The notes: generated by a model not told the origin, from the letters alone. Positions 19,601-31,275 are shown, counted from the stretch's first letter. The stretch: 37,068 nt of DNA from Chara braunii (GCA_003427395.1 BFEA01000256.1:1655207-1692274); one strand, 5' to 3'. Made by a program: numbers and translations.

Positions 19601-22600
19601 CGCAACTTGCCTCTTGGAATGGCAGCCCACTTGGCGGTCCACGCAACTTGCCTCATTTCCGTGACTCAAGACACTCGCAGTGCCTGCAGAAGTACCTGCG
19701 CGAACGGAACTGCTCTTCTCAATCATGTTTAAAGCTCCCGATACACTTGCACCTCCCCCTGCGCCCTCGTCTGCTGAGCAAATGTTACCCTGCACCCCTG
19801 CAGAATCCTTCCCTTCATTTGTTGCCTTCTCTTTTGCATCAGAAGAATCTTGAGGCGGATCCGCTGGACATGGCATCGTAGTGCTTCTCTCTCCAGACAC
19901 AGTTCCTGAAACCATTGGCGCCTGAGAACCACCCACTTTTGGAGCATGATCCCTACCCAGCAGCTCCGTACTCCTTGCCGATGCATCTCCATTAACACCA
20001 TCACAAACCCTGGTGATGGAAACCACCTCGTGCGCCTTGTCTTTGCCTCTCTCTTCCTTCAGCGTCCCTTGCTTAGTTCCATCTACAGCATTGGTGTCGC
20101 TCGCGCCTCCTGAACCCTCACCGCCTTGCTGTTTACTCGATGCCTCCGTTTGTTCAGTTTTTGTGGCACTAACATTGTCAGGACCACAAGTACCAGCAGG
20201 AAGGGAACAGCTCTTCTCAACCATGTCTGAATGGGCCGATACGCTTGCACCTCCTCCTGTACCCTTGTGCGCTGTGCAAATGCTTCCCCGCACTCCGGCG
20301 GAATCCTTTCCTTCCCCTGTTGCCTTCTCTTTTGCACCAGAAGACGAAGCTTGGGGCGGATCGGCTGGACATGGAATTGCAGTGCTTCTCTCTCCTGACA
20401 CAACTCCGGAAGCCATTGCCAGCTCAAAACCACCCACTTCGGGAGCATGATCCCTACTCAGCGCCTCCATACTCCTTGCTGATGTGTCTCCATTCACGCC
20501 ATCGCAANCCCTGGCGATGGCAGCCGCCTTGCCCGCCTCGTCTTTGCTTCTCTCTTCCTTCAGCGTCCCTTGCTTATTTCCATCTACAACATTGTTGTCG
20601 CTCGCGCCTCCCGAACCCTCACCGCCTTGCTGTTTACTTGATGCCTCTGTTTGTTCAGTTTTTGCGGTCGTAACATTTGCGGGACCTGGCGCTTGCAGAG
20701 AGCCTCCTTTCTTATTGTCATTGCCAGAAGTGTTCGCGAAAGTACTCCCTCCTCCGTGAAGTGTGGCCAGGTCGGGACTCTGGCTACCTGGTTTGTTTGA
20801 TAAACCAAGATTCATGGTTCTTTCAGGAGCACTGGAAACAATCCCAGTTGGGCAACTTGGTGGCATAGCAGGGATGGCAACTTGAACTTGGGTGGCGGTG
20901 GTCCCCACCGGACCAATGGCTTGAGGCTGTGCTTGAATATGAGAACTTGGGACTGTGCTTGGATTTGGTGCTCCCAATTGAGGGGGGGTGGCATTGTCGG
21001 GCAGAGCTCCGGCAGCAGGCCCACCACCCCTTCCCCTTCTCCCGCGGCCAGAACCCCTGCCTCCTCCACTGCCCCTGCCCGTGCCCGTGCCCGCGGGAGA
21101 ACTTCCTGCTGGTGGTTGACTACCGTCAGCCGGAGCAGCTCTTCTCCGACGCTGCTTCTTTGCGGTTGCTTCCGTGTTTGTCACTTGCTGTGATGGTTCC
21201 GATCCAGGATTGTTAGTATCGGGCGTTGCTACCTCAATCGCCTCCTCACGCCCCCTCTTTCTCCCTCTTGGAGCAGCTGGCTCTCCTGTTTTCCCCCTAC
21301 CCGTGCCACGGCCTCCTCCTCTCCTCCTCGGGGCCTGGCCAGTTGCAGAACCCGGGCCTCCTGTCGATGCTGGCGTATTTTGACTCTGACCAGCTACTGC
21401 TGTTGCTGCTGTAGTATTTGGACTTTGAGCGGCGGCTCCTGGCATAACAAAAGCTCCTGCAGGACTGACACTTGAAACTGGCATGCTAGACACTGCAACA
21501 GATGGCAGGCCGGACACATGAGCCCCGCTACTGGATAGAGGGGTGCCAGCCATGGCATGTGTGGCAGTCGTGACAGATCCGCCTGCCCTTGCTGTCAGAG
21601 CACCTGCCAGAGAAGGTACTGATGCTGAGGCTGCTACCGCACCAGCTGTCAAAAAGTGACCCATGGAAGAAGATCTGGATGCTGACGAGGCAACACCCAT
21701 TGCATCTTCGATCGTCTCTGCCAAGATTTTGACTGCCCAAGCTGGGCTACCAACCACAGAGGCCCCTCCAGAAGGTGCACCTGTTTCCACCTTGTTAGCA
21801 GCAGAGCGGGTTATGGGTGTCCCAGCGGGGCTCCCCTCTGGTCCAACTCTGCGCCCATCTGCACCATTGGGTGCTATTTTCCCCCCATTGGCACCACCTG
21901 CACTGACTGGGACACTCTTTGTTGCCCCCGTGGCTGGTGACGGTGACGGCACATGCAGTGTAACTTCTTTCGACCCCTTCACCTTTGCGCTGTTATCTTT
22001 TGGTGACTTTGCAGTTGAGCCGGTCGCTGACGACTGTTTCACACCGACTGCACGACTGGTGTTCTTTCCATCCTTTGAGCTCTGAACAGGTATATTGGAG
22101 GGAAAAGACCCAATATTTGCCGTGGCCGTCAACATACCCCCCCCCTCCCACATTTCGTGCACCTTCTGCTCAAGAACAGCAGTCCTGAGGGCATCAAGGT
22201 TCTGCTGATCCTTCAATAGCTTCAGATCATAATCCGGGTCGCTGCTTTGGGCTCCTGTTCCACATCCTGCGACACTCTTCCCACTCGCACATCCTCCCGC
22301 AACCACAGCAGTGGCACCACCTGCACTGCCAACAAGCGCATCGCCATTCCCACCACCATGACCAGTGGGGCCCAGAATGCCAGCCCCAGTTTTAGTCCCA
22401 TTCGCAGGTGTGCATCCACCAGCAGCCACAGTTTCAGCGGCGGGAACAGCTACTGCCCCAGCCATGGTGCTCGCGCCAGTGCCTGCTGAATAAGTAACAG
22501 TGCAAGCGACAGTGGAAAGAGCAACATTTGCAGGACCTGCGCTCGCCAGCGGAGCTGAACTACTGGCAGTGGGGCCAGCAATGGTGCCCAACCCGCTGCC

Positions 22601-24527
22601 AGCCATGGTCGCACAGCTGGTGCCAGGCAGGACAACAGCACCAGTCCCAGCCGTGATGTTGCCACCAGCCACAGCACCAGGACTAGAAGTGCTCGCCACC
22701 ACGCCGATACTAGTGGAAGCCATAGATGGAACACTTGAGGCAGAAACGGCACCAGTCCTGGAGCTGGCCAAAGCACCAGTACTCACACCCACCACTTTGC
22801 CAGTGACAGCAGATGTCTCCAGACCAGTGCCACCAATGGCAGCGATAACCGCAGCACCAGGACCAGACACATTGCCAGGACCACTGCCACCGGAAGTGCC
22901 AGAGGCCATGCCATTTGCATCCCTCGTGCTAACCGCAGCCCTACCGGCTGCAGTGGCAGCACCCAAGTTGCCAACCATACCCGCACAAGTGCCAGCACCG
23001 GAAACAGGGCCATTGCCAGCTGTTTGGCCAGCGGCACTGCTGCCAGGTGCAGAACCAGCAGTGCTCCTTGATACGTTCGGGTCAGGCACGGTGCCGGCCT
23101 TGGTAGTGGCACTGGCACATGTTGCAGACCCTGCAGCTACAGCACCAGAAGCACTGCTAGGTACGTTCGGGCGAGCCTCCGTGCCAGCCTCCGTAGTGGC
23201 ACCAGCCCCAGTTGCAGACCCTGGGGCAGCCTCAACAGAGGCACTAGCAACATTCCCGGTGCAGACATCGCCAGCAGCACTCGTTTGGACCCCCGTGCAA
23301 GTTCCACCTCCACCACCAGCTATGGCACCTTCTTCTTCTTCCAGAACAATTGGTTGAACTGATGAAGCTGCTGCACCCTGAGCAGGCTTGTCAGGCGCTG
23401 ACGCTTCACCTGCAATGGCAGCGGCAGCCTTCTTCAGCCTACGCTTCCGCACAGGTGCTGGATTATCCCCCTGCGCCCGGGCAGTTTTGGCCCTTCTGGC
23501 TGATGAACATCCAATTCGCGTCTTCTCGGCTTGCTCGGGGCTCAGGATGATAACACTTGATGATGACGACGGCTTTTGGTCCTTCCTTGGCCTTCCTCTC
23601 CCTCTCTTTATCATAACCAAAACCTGATTTCCACTTTCCTTCTTCTGCTCTGGGCCTGCAGGAGCACCTGAGAGAGCTGCGGCCATTGTTCCAGTCGTGT
23701 CCACAACGTTCACATTTCCAGCCTTCAGAGAGCCCACATCCTTGAGTGACATCATCATGGCCTCCCTGAATCCTTTCCCAGAATACACCGGGTCGTCCTT
23801 CCTCCTCTTACGAGGTGGCTTGGCCACCTCGTCTACCGCCTTCCCCAGGCTGCGTTTTGATGTATTATCAGCACTTCCTGCAGTGCTTCCAGCGCCACCA
23901 CAGACATCGGCGCTGAGTTCATCATCTTGTTCCATGCAAGCGTTACCCACAACATCCTGGTCTTCCGTGTCCTTTACACAGCCAGCTCTCTTCCGCTCCT
24001 CTCTACCTGCATCGCTTCGCCTGCAGTCCTGTTTCTTCTCGCTGCCATTTCGATGCCTATCTTCCGTGTGCCTCCGTCTTCCCTCTTCCTCTTCATCATC
24101 TTCTCCGTCATCCTCTTCCTCCTCATAGTCCTCCTCGTCCTCATCATCGTCATCTTCCTCTTCCTCCTCGTCCACCCCTCCTCCTCCCTCCTGCGCAGCA
24201 TTTTCTACAACCCCTTTCGCTGCAGCTCCCCTTCCTATCTTTCTCCGCTTAAATGCCGGAAGCGATGACTCCTCCTGACAGCATAACTCATCAAACTCCT
24301 TGTCTGTCATCACGTCCTTGTACGTCTTCGCTTCTCTTGCACGCTTTCCTCGTCCGAATGCCTCCTCTCCCTTCATCCCATCGTTTTCCCCATCGCCCAT
24401 GTTCATCCTGTCCCCTTGCGGCTGGATTCTAGAAATAATGCGGTCTAGTTCTTTGTCACCCAGGAGTCGACCAGGAGGTACTGGCAATTCGTCCGTACTC
24501 TTGCCTTCAGTAATATCACACTTTTTC
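16640..24527 (-). CDS. SYD: SYD-class SWI/SNF ATPase, giant 3'-terminal exon
   Basis: This exon encodes the C-terminal regulatory region of a SPLAYED-type chromatin-remodelling ATPase, about 2,630 residues open from the N gap to the TGA at 16642-16640. The start resembles the plant SYD post-SnAC segment: VPPGRLLGDKELDRIISRIQ, then GRGKRAREAKTYKDVMTDKE and FDELCCQEES. Features in order are a Glu/Asp tract (about 24040-24180), an AT-hook KRGRGRPRKD (about 23580-23610), a long Ala/Gly/Ser/Thr region (22500-23300), a second RG/RK-rich basic patch (about 21240-21340), a 167-codon tandem duplication (19680-20687) and a Gln-rich tail (about 17000-18900). There is no bromodomain, as expected for SYD rather than animal BRG1. 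The 5' splice boundary is hidden in the gap. One N at 20507 leaves one residue unknown. An uninterrupted exon of nearly 7.9 kb is unusual, and an undetected short intron is possible. Confidence 0.85.
18096..18125. repeat. (CTG)n tract encoding poly-Gln
   Basis: CTG/CTGCTG triplets on plus equal CAG codons on minus, giving one of many short Gln runs in the SYD tail. Replication slippage of CAG is the likely source of the Q-rich region. Confidence 0.85.
19680..20687 (-). repeat. 501-bp in-frame tandem duplication inside the SYD exon
   Basis: Copy 1 (20181-20687) and copy 2 (19680-20190) share the protein landmarks KTEQTEASSKQQGGEGSGGA, KQGTLKEER, CDGVNGD, GERST and CPADPPQ, then GKDSAGV. The period is 501 bp, exactly 167 codons, so the frame is kept. 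The copies are clearly diverged, so it is a real duplication rather than an assembly stutter. Confidence 0.9.
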
Positions 24528-24652
24528 NNNNNNNNNNNNNNNNNNNNNNNNNNNNNNNNNNNNNNNNNNNNNNNNNNNNNNNNNNNNNNNNNNNNNNNNN
24601 NNNNNNNNNNNNNNNNNNNNNNNNNNNNNNNNNNNNNNNNNNNNNNNNNNNN
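24528..24652. other. Assembly gap (125 N)
   Basis: A run of Ns. It probably hides the 5' part of the last SYD exon (about 10-30 residues linking the SnAC region to the GRGKRARE segment) and the splice acceptor. Confidence 0.95.
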
Positions 24653-24720
24653 AAGACATGCACTTGCCTCAGTAGGAGACGGACTCACACACATGCCCCC
24701 GAGCAAAAACACGAGGAGAT

Positions 24721-24792
<72 letters not shown>

Positions 24793-24885
24793 GACACAGA
24801 CATGCAGTTGCCTCCGCACGGACAGACTCACACAGAGTTACACATGTGCCGAAGCAAGAATACAAGGAGATGTGCACACACTGCG
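24653..24885. repeat. Duplicated 75-bp block around (AC)n
   Basis: A GACATGCA[C/G]TTGCCTC block, ending in a CGAGGAGATGCACAC or AAGGAGATGTGCACAC block, occurs on both sides of a 70-bp AC array (24722-24791). It lies in the intron before the last SYD exon. Confidence 0.8.
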
Positions 24886-25748
24886 AAGCATGACAGAGGC
24901 TTCCTATCTAACCAACCAGGCATATGTACAGTTGACATGGCATCATACGCCTGGCAAGATGGTAAGCGAATACGTGAATGGCAGACCGGATTCGTCGATT
25001 TATTGAGCATTTGTACCTTGCAATGTTTAGTGCAACGTTAAACCACCACTATCCTCGGGCAACTTTTTTCCAATGCGCGATTTCACCTCCCCCTGAAATT
25101 CCCAACTGCCAAGTGGGTGGGCCTACTTGGCGCCGGCACCCTTTGGGTGTGGTAGGCCACGCATATCCATGGGCCATGGCAGTGGGTTAACCGCAGGGTG
25201 CGGGCGACAAGCCTGCGAGAATAGTAGCGATCCTAAAACAGAGTCACTTCCCTGTATCCTTACATTCCTTGTAAGGGCAAACAGTAGAATTGTACTTATT
25301 CAGATATTCAGATGGAGCACAGCTGGAACATGCATGGGGAAGAACGATAATAATAATAAAAAAAAAAAGAACGCAGCAGCGAGGAACATAGTATAAAAAT
25401 AAATGCCCGCTACCAGTTTGGGTGCAAGGGTCAAAAGACTCAAAACTCCCCGCCTTGATGCCGTTCGACAGCACAGCAGCACCCCACCTTTCCGTCCCTC
25501 AGGTACTGCACTCGAACTATTGCATATGACAAGGCTTTGGTAGACGAGGACGAGGAGGAAGCGAAAGAGAGCAGAGAAGACCACCTACTACTTAGTATTT
25601 TTCTTCCTTTTTCTTGTGAAGAACCACAGGTCCTTACAGGAGTCAGGACCATAAGAGCCTGCTTTAAACAAAGGAAAAAAAGCCTCAAAAAAAGGTCTGT
25701 ATGGCCCTGACTCCATGTCCATTCTGGGCAGCACCAGTTTCATTCCTG
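24886..25748. other. SYD intron sequence, no feature recognised
   Basis: Mixed sequence with short A/T tracts. No exon-like segment with SYD similarity was seen on the minus strand. Confidence 0.5.
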
Positions 25749-25772
25749 GTTGTTGTTGTTGTTGTTGTTGTT

Positions 25773-25805
<33 letters not shown>
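25749..25805. repeat. (TTG)n then poly(T)
   Basis: About nine TTG units followed by 31 T. On minus it is poly(A) followed by (CAA)n. Confidence 0.95.
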
Positions 25806-25808
<3 letters not shown>

Positions 25809-25980
25809 GAATAGCATGATTTCATTACATGAGCATAAGGAGGCCGGGATCCCTCCACATCTCAACCCGGACTGCTGGGGTCAATAATACCCTGGTTAGG
25901 CTCATACGGGAAGAAGGGTCCAGCGCCCCATGCTTCAAAATCCCAACATGCAATTCCAGAACAAAATATAGAAACTGGAC
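25806..25980 (-). mobile_element. Candidate 3' end of a non-LTR retrotransposon
   Basis: On the minus strand the stretch ends ATGTAATGAAATCATGCTAT then TCCTT and runs directly into the poly(A) of 25775-25805. That layout fits a 5'-truncated LINE-type 3' UTR. There is no reverse transcriptase frame, and the 5' limit and target duplication could not be defined. Confidence 0.35.
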
Positions 25981-26697
25981 TACGCAAAACAACAAACACC
26001 AAAAAGAGGAGAGCGAAAACTACAACAAAAGCAGACAAAAATATATTCCGCCTGTGCCAACTACAGCGAGTACCTTACCAGTTTCGTTCCTATTCCAACG
26101 ACAAAGTCAAAGCACATCAGCAGATGCTATAATCACACGGAATTTGACATAAATGAGTTCTGGCTGGTACAACTTCTCAATTACGAGTTTTCAGTTCGCA
26201 CTTTGTTTTACTGAATGAATGCATACTCTGCATGAGCAGTGAAACACTCGTATCCCTCCTCCAAAAGGGGGCCACTTTCGTTGAGCTTGCATCTGGTTTT
26301 CTGGATTGTCTTGAGCTGTGGTCGAACCGAGCGGGGAGGGAAACAGCAGTGAGGTGAGGATGGGAAAATAGGGATGGAAAAGCCTCCCTAGCTAACATCG
26401 GCAGATACAGAGAAGAGGACAACAAATATGTATATTATATTATATATCGTCAAATAGAACTGCCCGGTAAACCGTAGGCAGACAGGGAGAAGAGGACAAC
26501 AAACGAGGGGCTGTGACAAACTGTTATATATATATATATATACACACTTCCACTCATTGCCATCTCCCTCTCATTTCTTCAAAACGGTTATGAATCACGT
26601 GATGCCCCTTTCTTCGAGCCGAAGGACATGGGGGAGGAGGAAGAACAGCAAAAGAAGGGGAAAAAAACAAGCAGCAGTAGTAGAAGAACAAAAGGGC
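25981..26697. other. SYD intron sequence with AT microsatellites
   Basis: It contains short TA repeats (26426-26450 and 26524-26541). No gene or recognisable element was seen. Confidence 0.5.
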
Positions 26698-26834
26698 AGG
26701 GCAGAAGGAGAAGAAGATTGTTCAATTTATGACATTTTGACACGGGGATCCCCTCAAGCCAATACAGAGGCCGCCGCAGGGCAGAAGGAGAAGAAGATTG
26801 TTCAATTTATGACATTTTGACACGGGGATCCCCG
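26698..26834. repeat. Two-copy tandem repeat, period 80 bp
   Basis: A block of about 54 bp, beginning CAGGGCAGAAGGAGAAGAAG and ending ACACGGGGATCCCC, is present twice with identical sequence, at about 26698 and 26778. Confidence 0.9.
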
Positions 26835-26984
26835 GGACCAAACCGGGGCCAAGCCGGGGTATGTGAGGGGGTGGAAATTCAGAATCTTTTTTTTTTGGTT
26901 CCTTGGATTCCCCATCAAGTGGAATGCATTTTTTCAAAACGATCATCCAGGGGAGCAGAAAAAAATGCTCCAACTTCATCACCG

Positions 26985-27380
<396 letters not shown>

Positions 27381-27887
27381 CACCCACGGCACAGATGGGG
27401 TCACCAAGGCCTCATCCCCAGGGGGACCACCCCAAAAACATAAAAATAAAACAAGGCGAATAGGAAGCCGCTGCCGCTGTGCACCTGAGGCTATTTTGGC
27501 TATTTTTTGTTTTGTTTTTCTTTTTTGGATTTTCTTTCGGGCGCTTTGCGGGGGTCGACCCCGGGGGTAGGGGTGGCCACCCCCGCAGGGGTCTGTGGCC
27601 AGGGGTCAACCACACTGTGCACCGGCGTTGATACACAGCCAACGCCGAAGGTCTGGACCGGAGGTGGGGATGGGGGGGAAGGGGGTCAGGGAAGGAGGAC
27701 AAGATTTAGTTGATAGCGTTAATGCTCCGCCAATTAAGGAGTAAGAGGAGTAGAAAAAAGGGACATCCAACGAGGAAGAGGAGAAAGACAAGATTGCTTC
27801 GTTGATGATATTTTGTACTGGCGTCAATCGACACTCTGCCTACAAGAGCCCCTCCCTAAGCCCTTCTACGTAAGCTCGTTTACCATC

Positions 27888-27923
27888 GCAATGGTAAAAG
27901 GGCGCAGGGTCATCACGCCAACG
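27888..27923. repeat. 36-bp repeat, left copy of an inverted pair
   Basis: GCAATGGTAAAAGGGCGCAG, then GTCATCACGCCAAC, is the complement of 28574-28612 with a few mismatches. Exon 28125-28182 of SYD lies between the two copies. Confidence 0.7.
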
Positions 27924-28124
27924 AGAGCCCCCGCGCCCCCCCACCCCCCACCCCCCCAACACCCCCCAGCATCCATTAGTTGCCGGTTTGAACCAACCAG
28001 TCTGGGCTCACAATATTTCTTTTCCAGAGTGACAACTGAATGCAATAGGATAAAATCATAAGATGAGGTTTGAGGAGCCTCTAGAAACAAGCTTCCCTGC
28101 CTCGTCCCTCCTCCCCTAACTCAC

Positions 28125-28182
28125 CTTTTCCTGCTTTTCCCGCTTCAAGTCCTCCGTCTCAAACACGTCCAGCTCCTCCGGG
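28125..28182 (-). CDS. SYD: SYD exon: end of the SnAC region
   Basis: This 58-nt exon encodes (S)PEELDVFETEDLKREKQEK. It corresponds to the plant SYD segment after the LDD-ALN-LIAR motif (SESEIDxFESxDKQR in land plants). The acceptor TTGACTGCAG lies at 28183 and above, and the donor GTGAGT starts at 28124. Its first base completes an AG|C Ser codon begun in exon 30918-31031. It ends in phase 0. The next exon's start is in the N gap. Confidence 0.88.
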
Positions 28183-28347
28183 CTGCAGTCAAAAATGTGC
28201 ACGCATGCCAACAAGGAGAAATTCTTGTTCAGTTCAGCAATGCGCATACGCCAAATGAAAGCAATGCACTGCAGGTCGAACATTCTGAGAAAAAACAGAA
28301 GAGGAAGAGAGGTCTACACAACAGAGAAAATGAATCAGAGGTTAAAC

Positions 28348-28370
28348 ACACACACACACACACACACACA
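28348..28370. repeat. Short (CA)n
   Basis: An uninterrupted CA array of about 11 units in a SYD intron. Confidence 0.9.
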
Positions 28371-28573
28371 TATGCGCAACGTGCATCCCCGGACTGCGAA
28401 TTCGGGGCTTTTCTTTTGCCAACGTATATTATATATGCTCAAGTATATTAAGAGACATTGGTGATCGTTGCCCCCAAGTTGGGGGCAATGCAATTTAAGT
28501 AAGAAAAACGGACTACTTTCTTGACTTTAGAGTCCAGGCCATGTGGATGACATGTAGTAAACAGATCGGCTGG

Positions 28574-28760
28574 TTGGTGTGATGATCCTACGGCGCCCTT
28601 TGACCATGGCTACGATCCGGACCACCGGACAGGGATCCGGACCGTCCGTGGTCCGGGTCCGGATCTTGGTCCGGATGTGTGAGGGCCTCGGCCCAATGGC
28701 CAAAATTTTTTTGGGTGCTCCAGGGCGTTTGTTCATGCCCTGGGCCGCCCCCAAAAAATA
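28574..28760. repeat. Inverted repeat copy, GGTCCGGA array and hairpin
   Basis: 28574-28612 is the right copy of the inverted pair with 27888-27923. Next comes a run of GATCCGGACC-type motifs (28614-28678). A hairpin then follows (GCTCCAGGGCG against GCCCTGGGCC, about 28717-28747) with flanking T and A tracts. It resembles one end of the array-bearing elements in this window, but I could not find its partner terminus. Confidence 0.5.
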
Positions 28761-28933
28761 GTGCCTTATTTTTTACCACTCTCGTCGACGATCCAGAAAG
28801 CCCGTAAAGTCCACGAGGGGGTTTGTTTTCTCCATACTTTTTCGAAGGGTCATACAGCCTACTGAGTAGGACCCTACGTCAAGCAGAGGTACAACTCAAC
28901 TTGTACTTTGTAAGTGTGGGGCCGTGGGCAGAG

Positions 28934-29367
28934 AATATATAGTCTGGATTCGAATTCAGGTCTGTGCGTCTCGGTTATGGGTCACTATTTCTCTGTTTTC
29001 TCGTTTTCTTTTCTTTTCTCGTTTTTCTTTTCTTCTCTCCTTTTTCTTTTCTTTTCTCGTTTTTCTTTTCTTTTCTTCTCTCCTTTTTCTTTTCTGTTCT
29101 CGTTTCTCTTTTCTTTTCTCGTTTTTCTTTTCTTAGGAATACGTGCAGTGGCCCTAAGGGCCTCTACTCACCAAATGCACAAAAGACAAAACATATGGTG
29201 GCGTATTATTCCACGTTCTGCAGAAGATTCATTCTAGTTTGCACATTTCGTGAGTAGTGCAGCCAAGCCCTAAGAGCCACTTGCAGAGACCAACAGGGCC
29301 TAGCTACGAGAGCAACCCATAACTGCTGAAACACAGACCTGAACTCGAATCTTGAGTATATATTCAG
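28934..29367. mobile_element. Foldback element with tRNA-like arms, copy A
   Basis: The arm 28934-28985 (GAATATATAGTCTGGATTCG, then AATTCAGGTCTGTG) is complementary to 29318-29367. The right arm, on plus, carries a tRNA-like B box (GAACTCGAATC) preceded by an A-box-like GGGCCTAGCTACGAGAGC. Between the arms are a TTTTCTTTTCTCG pyrimidine repeat and the core CATATGGTGG...CAGAAGATTCATTCTA, shared with 33226-33551 and with the 2690-3340 cluster. Confidence 0.75.
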
Positions 29368-29473
29368 CCAGCTCGTGCCCTGTTTCATATTCACTGCCTG
29401 TGTCGATTTTTGGGGGGACTGCGCTACATGGCTGCGAGGACCCTTCAGATAGCTTGCATGGGCGCCGTTGCTC

Positions 29474-29511
29474 CTGTCTCTTATACACATCTAGATGTGT
29501 ATAAGAGACAG
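29474..29511. other. Nextera mate-pair junction adapter left in the assembly (artefact)
   Basis: CTGTCTCTTATACACATCT is followed directly by its complement AGATGTGTATAAGAGACAG. This is the double Tn5 mosaic end of the Nextera mate-pair circularisation junction, not biological sequence. Translation through it gives the peptide SYTHLDVYKRQ, a familiar contamination signature. The sequences to its left and right may not be contiguous in the genome. Confidence 0.98.
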
Positions 29512-29680
29512 GAGTACAGGCGTTCCGGACAATATAGGGGATCCGGACCGGCATCCGGACAGGGGGTCCAGCTCGGTTCGTATATTCCGGAATATTCCGG
29601 TTTTCCGGAAGTCCGGGAGGGCCCGGGAGGTCTGGGGTCCGGGGTCCGGATTCGGTCCGGATTCACCGCCGATTTGACAG
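29512..29680. repeat. TCCGGA motif array beside the adapter
   Basis: At least ten TCCGG motifs are mixed with palindromes such as ATTCCGGAAT. It is similar in style to the arrays at 28614-28678 and 34565-34790. Its position relative to the SYD intron is uncertain because of the adjacent adapter. Confidence 0.7.
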
Positions 29681-30710
29681 GTTTCACCGCCATGCGGGAT
29701 AGTCCAAAACGGGCCATTGGTGGGCAAAGACCAAGTGCAGTATCTGTTCTGAAACTTCCGATGAATCCGATCACTTCAAAATCTGAGCTGCTGAAGAAAA
29801 ACAGGAGAAACAAGCAGCAGCTGGAGTAACAGAAATGAGAGCACAATACTCGAAAAAAGCCCTCGAGCATCCCTGTTGCAAAGGCAGAGAAGAGGGATTA
29901 AAAAAGAAAATTAAAAAAATGTGAGCAAGGGTTAAGAGTACAACAATCATCAAGCAATCAAACGCACATACAGGAAAGGTGCAGTACCACAACCTGGTGA
30001 GCACAGAAGGCCTCGATAGGCTTGGCACTTTCCGGGGCGACTGCCGGAAACCACTATGGTACTGGGCCTCGATAGCCTCGGGGCACTGTCGGCAGGTCAG
30101 GTTCGTACATAGTGGGGTGGTACAATTCACTCAGCACAATCGCAAACCCCACCAGTTGTCAGTTCCTTTGGAGGGGGGGGGGAGAAAAAAAGAAAAAAGA
30201 AAAAAAAAAGACACAAATTCCTCTGGCCCTCTTTTTCCCGACCCGGACAGCTGCTGTGTGCCAAAAAAGCACGAACCGATGCGGGCGCAACACGCTTTCA
30301 TTTTGCCGGGCAGCTGCAGCCATTTTGGTCCACCAAGCTGTGCCCCTGCTGACGTGATGGATTAACCGCCACGTCGAAACAGTATAGTTTTGGAAAGGCG
30401 ACTGGCGACTGGTGGTTTAGTTGCTCCATTGAATGTACCTGAGGAAGGGAAGTAGAAATCAACAAACCCATGCTCCATTCAACGTATCTGAGGAGGAAGG
30501 AAAGGCTTGGGAGGTTGGGACTGTTTGTACCGCACTGGTTTCCCTTTTCGGGACCGAAAGAAACCAGCGTGGTACCGGGATGTGTTAGGCTTGGGAGGTT
30601 GGGCCCGTTTGTACCGGTGGGTAAAGACCCAACCCAATAGTTATTGTACAATGCTTGATGACCAAATGGCATCAACTGCTGCATTGGCAGGCATTGCGGT
30701 GCAGCAAACC
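29681..30710. other. SYD intron sequence, no gene seen
   Basis: It contains a G-run followed by A-rich sequence near 30170-30210. A repeated GGCTTGGGAGGTTGGG[A/C]C[T/C] block followed by GTTTGTACCG (about 30506 and 30590) marks a small tandem duplication. Confidence 0.55.
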
Positions 30711-30825
30711 CACCGTCTTCCACCAAACAGAATCTACGGTCATTATGGCTGCACTTGGTGCAACTTTGTCTAGATACCAGCCATAACGATGACCGTACAT
30801 TCTATTCGGGGGGGGAAGACCGTAG
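30711..30825. mobile_element. 'AATAGAAC' MITE, copy 2
   Basis: The left end CACCGTCTTCCACC...ACGGTCATTATGGCTG is complementary to CAGCCATAACGATGACCGTA...ATTCTATTCGGGGG...GAAGACCG at the right. It lies in the SYD intron just downstream of exon 30918-31031. Confidence 0.8.
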
Positions 30826-30917
30826 ACACCTCTACTTAACTTGCAGGCGCAGAGTACAGATCGACAGACCCCACGTTCCCTCTGCAGCAAAACCAACCAC
30901 CTCTGCTTGGCACTTAC

Positions 30918-31031
30918 CTCCGAGCCAACAAATGGTTGAGCGCCTTGTCGTCGAGCACGAGAGCCTTCTCTTCTCTCTCTGTGTTAGCCTCCCTTAGCAA
31001 GGACTCCAGGTACTCTCGCCGGTCCTCCGCG
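30918..31031 (-). CDS. SYD: SYD exon: SnAC domain
   Basis: This 114-nt exon encodes (S)AEDRREYLESLLREANTE, then REEKALVLDDKALNHLLAR. The blocks AEDR-EYLESLLRE and VLDD-ALN-L-AR are diagnostic of the SnAC (Snf2 ATP-coupling) region of SWI/SNF ATPases, which links ATP hydrolysis to nucleosome movement. The acceptor TGATTGCAG lies above 31031 and the donor GTAAGT starts at 30917. It enters with one base that completes a Ser codon and leaves with AG, which the C of exon 28182 completes. The reading frame is therefore consistent across three exons. Confidence 0.93.
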
Positions 31032-31275
31032 CTGCAATCACACGAGACAAAACCAGCACATACACACATGATCCAGACCACAGTTGACGTCCGAGCCTGT
31101 CACGCTGGTGCTACTGTCTCTTACTTAACACAACAAACCCTCCTCAGCACTGTATAGGGCAGACAGAAAACAGCACACATTCATTACCAGGGTGGTCCGT
31201 ATGTGGCTTGTAATAGCCTTGTATACATTCATTACCACGGTGGTTTGCATTTGGTGTAAGAGGGTATCACACAGT

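Noticed and set aside
18058-23357. Long plus-strand Ala/Pro/Thr-rich frames opposite the SYD exon (e.g. 18058-18906 and 22500-23357)
   Set aside because: They are antisense shadows of GC-rich low-complexity codons; no domains, and the minus strand has clear SYD identity.
28914-29257. Phe/Leu/Ser-rich 'membrane protein' frames
   Set aside because: They come from a TTTTCTTTTCTCG pyrimidine repeat inside a foldback element.
29300-29829. Open frames containing SYTHLDVYKRQ / MCIRDRS peptides
   Set aside because: They are translations of the Nextera mosaic-end adapter at 29474-29511, not genes.
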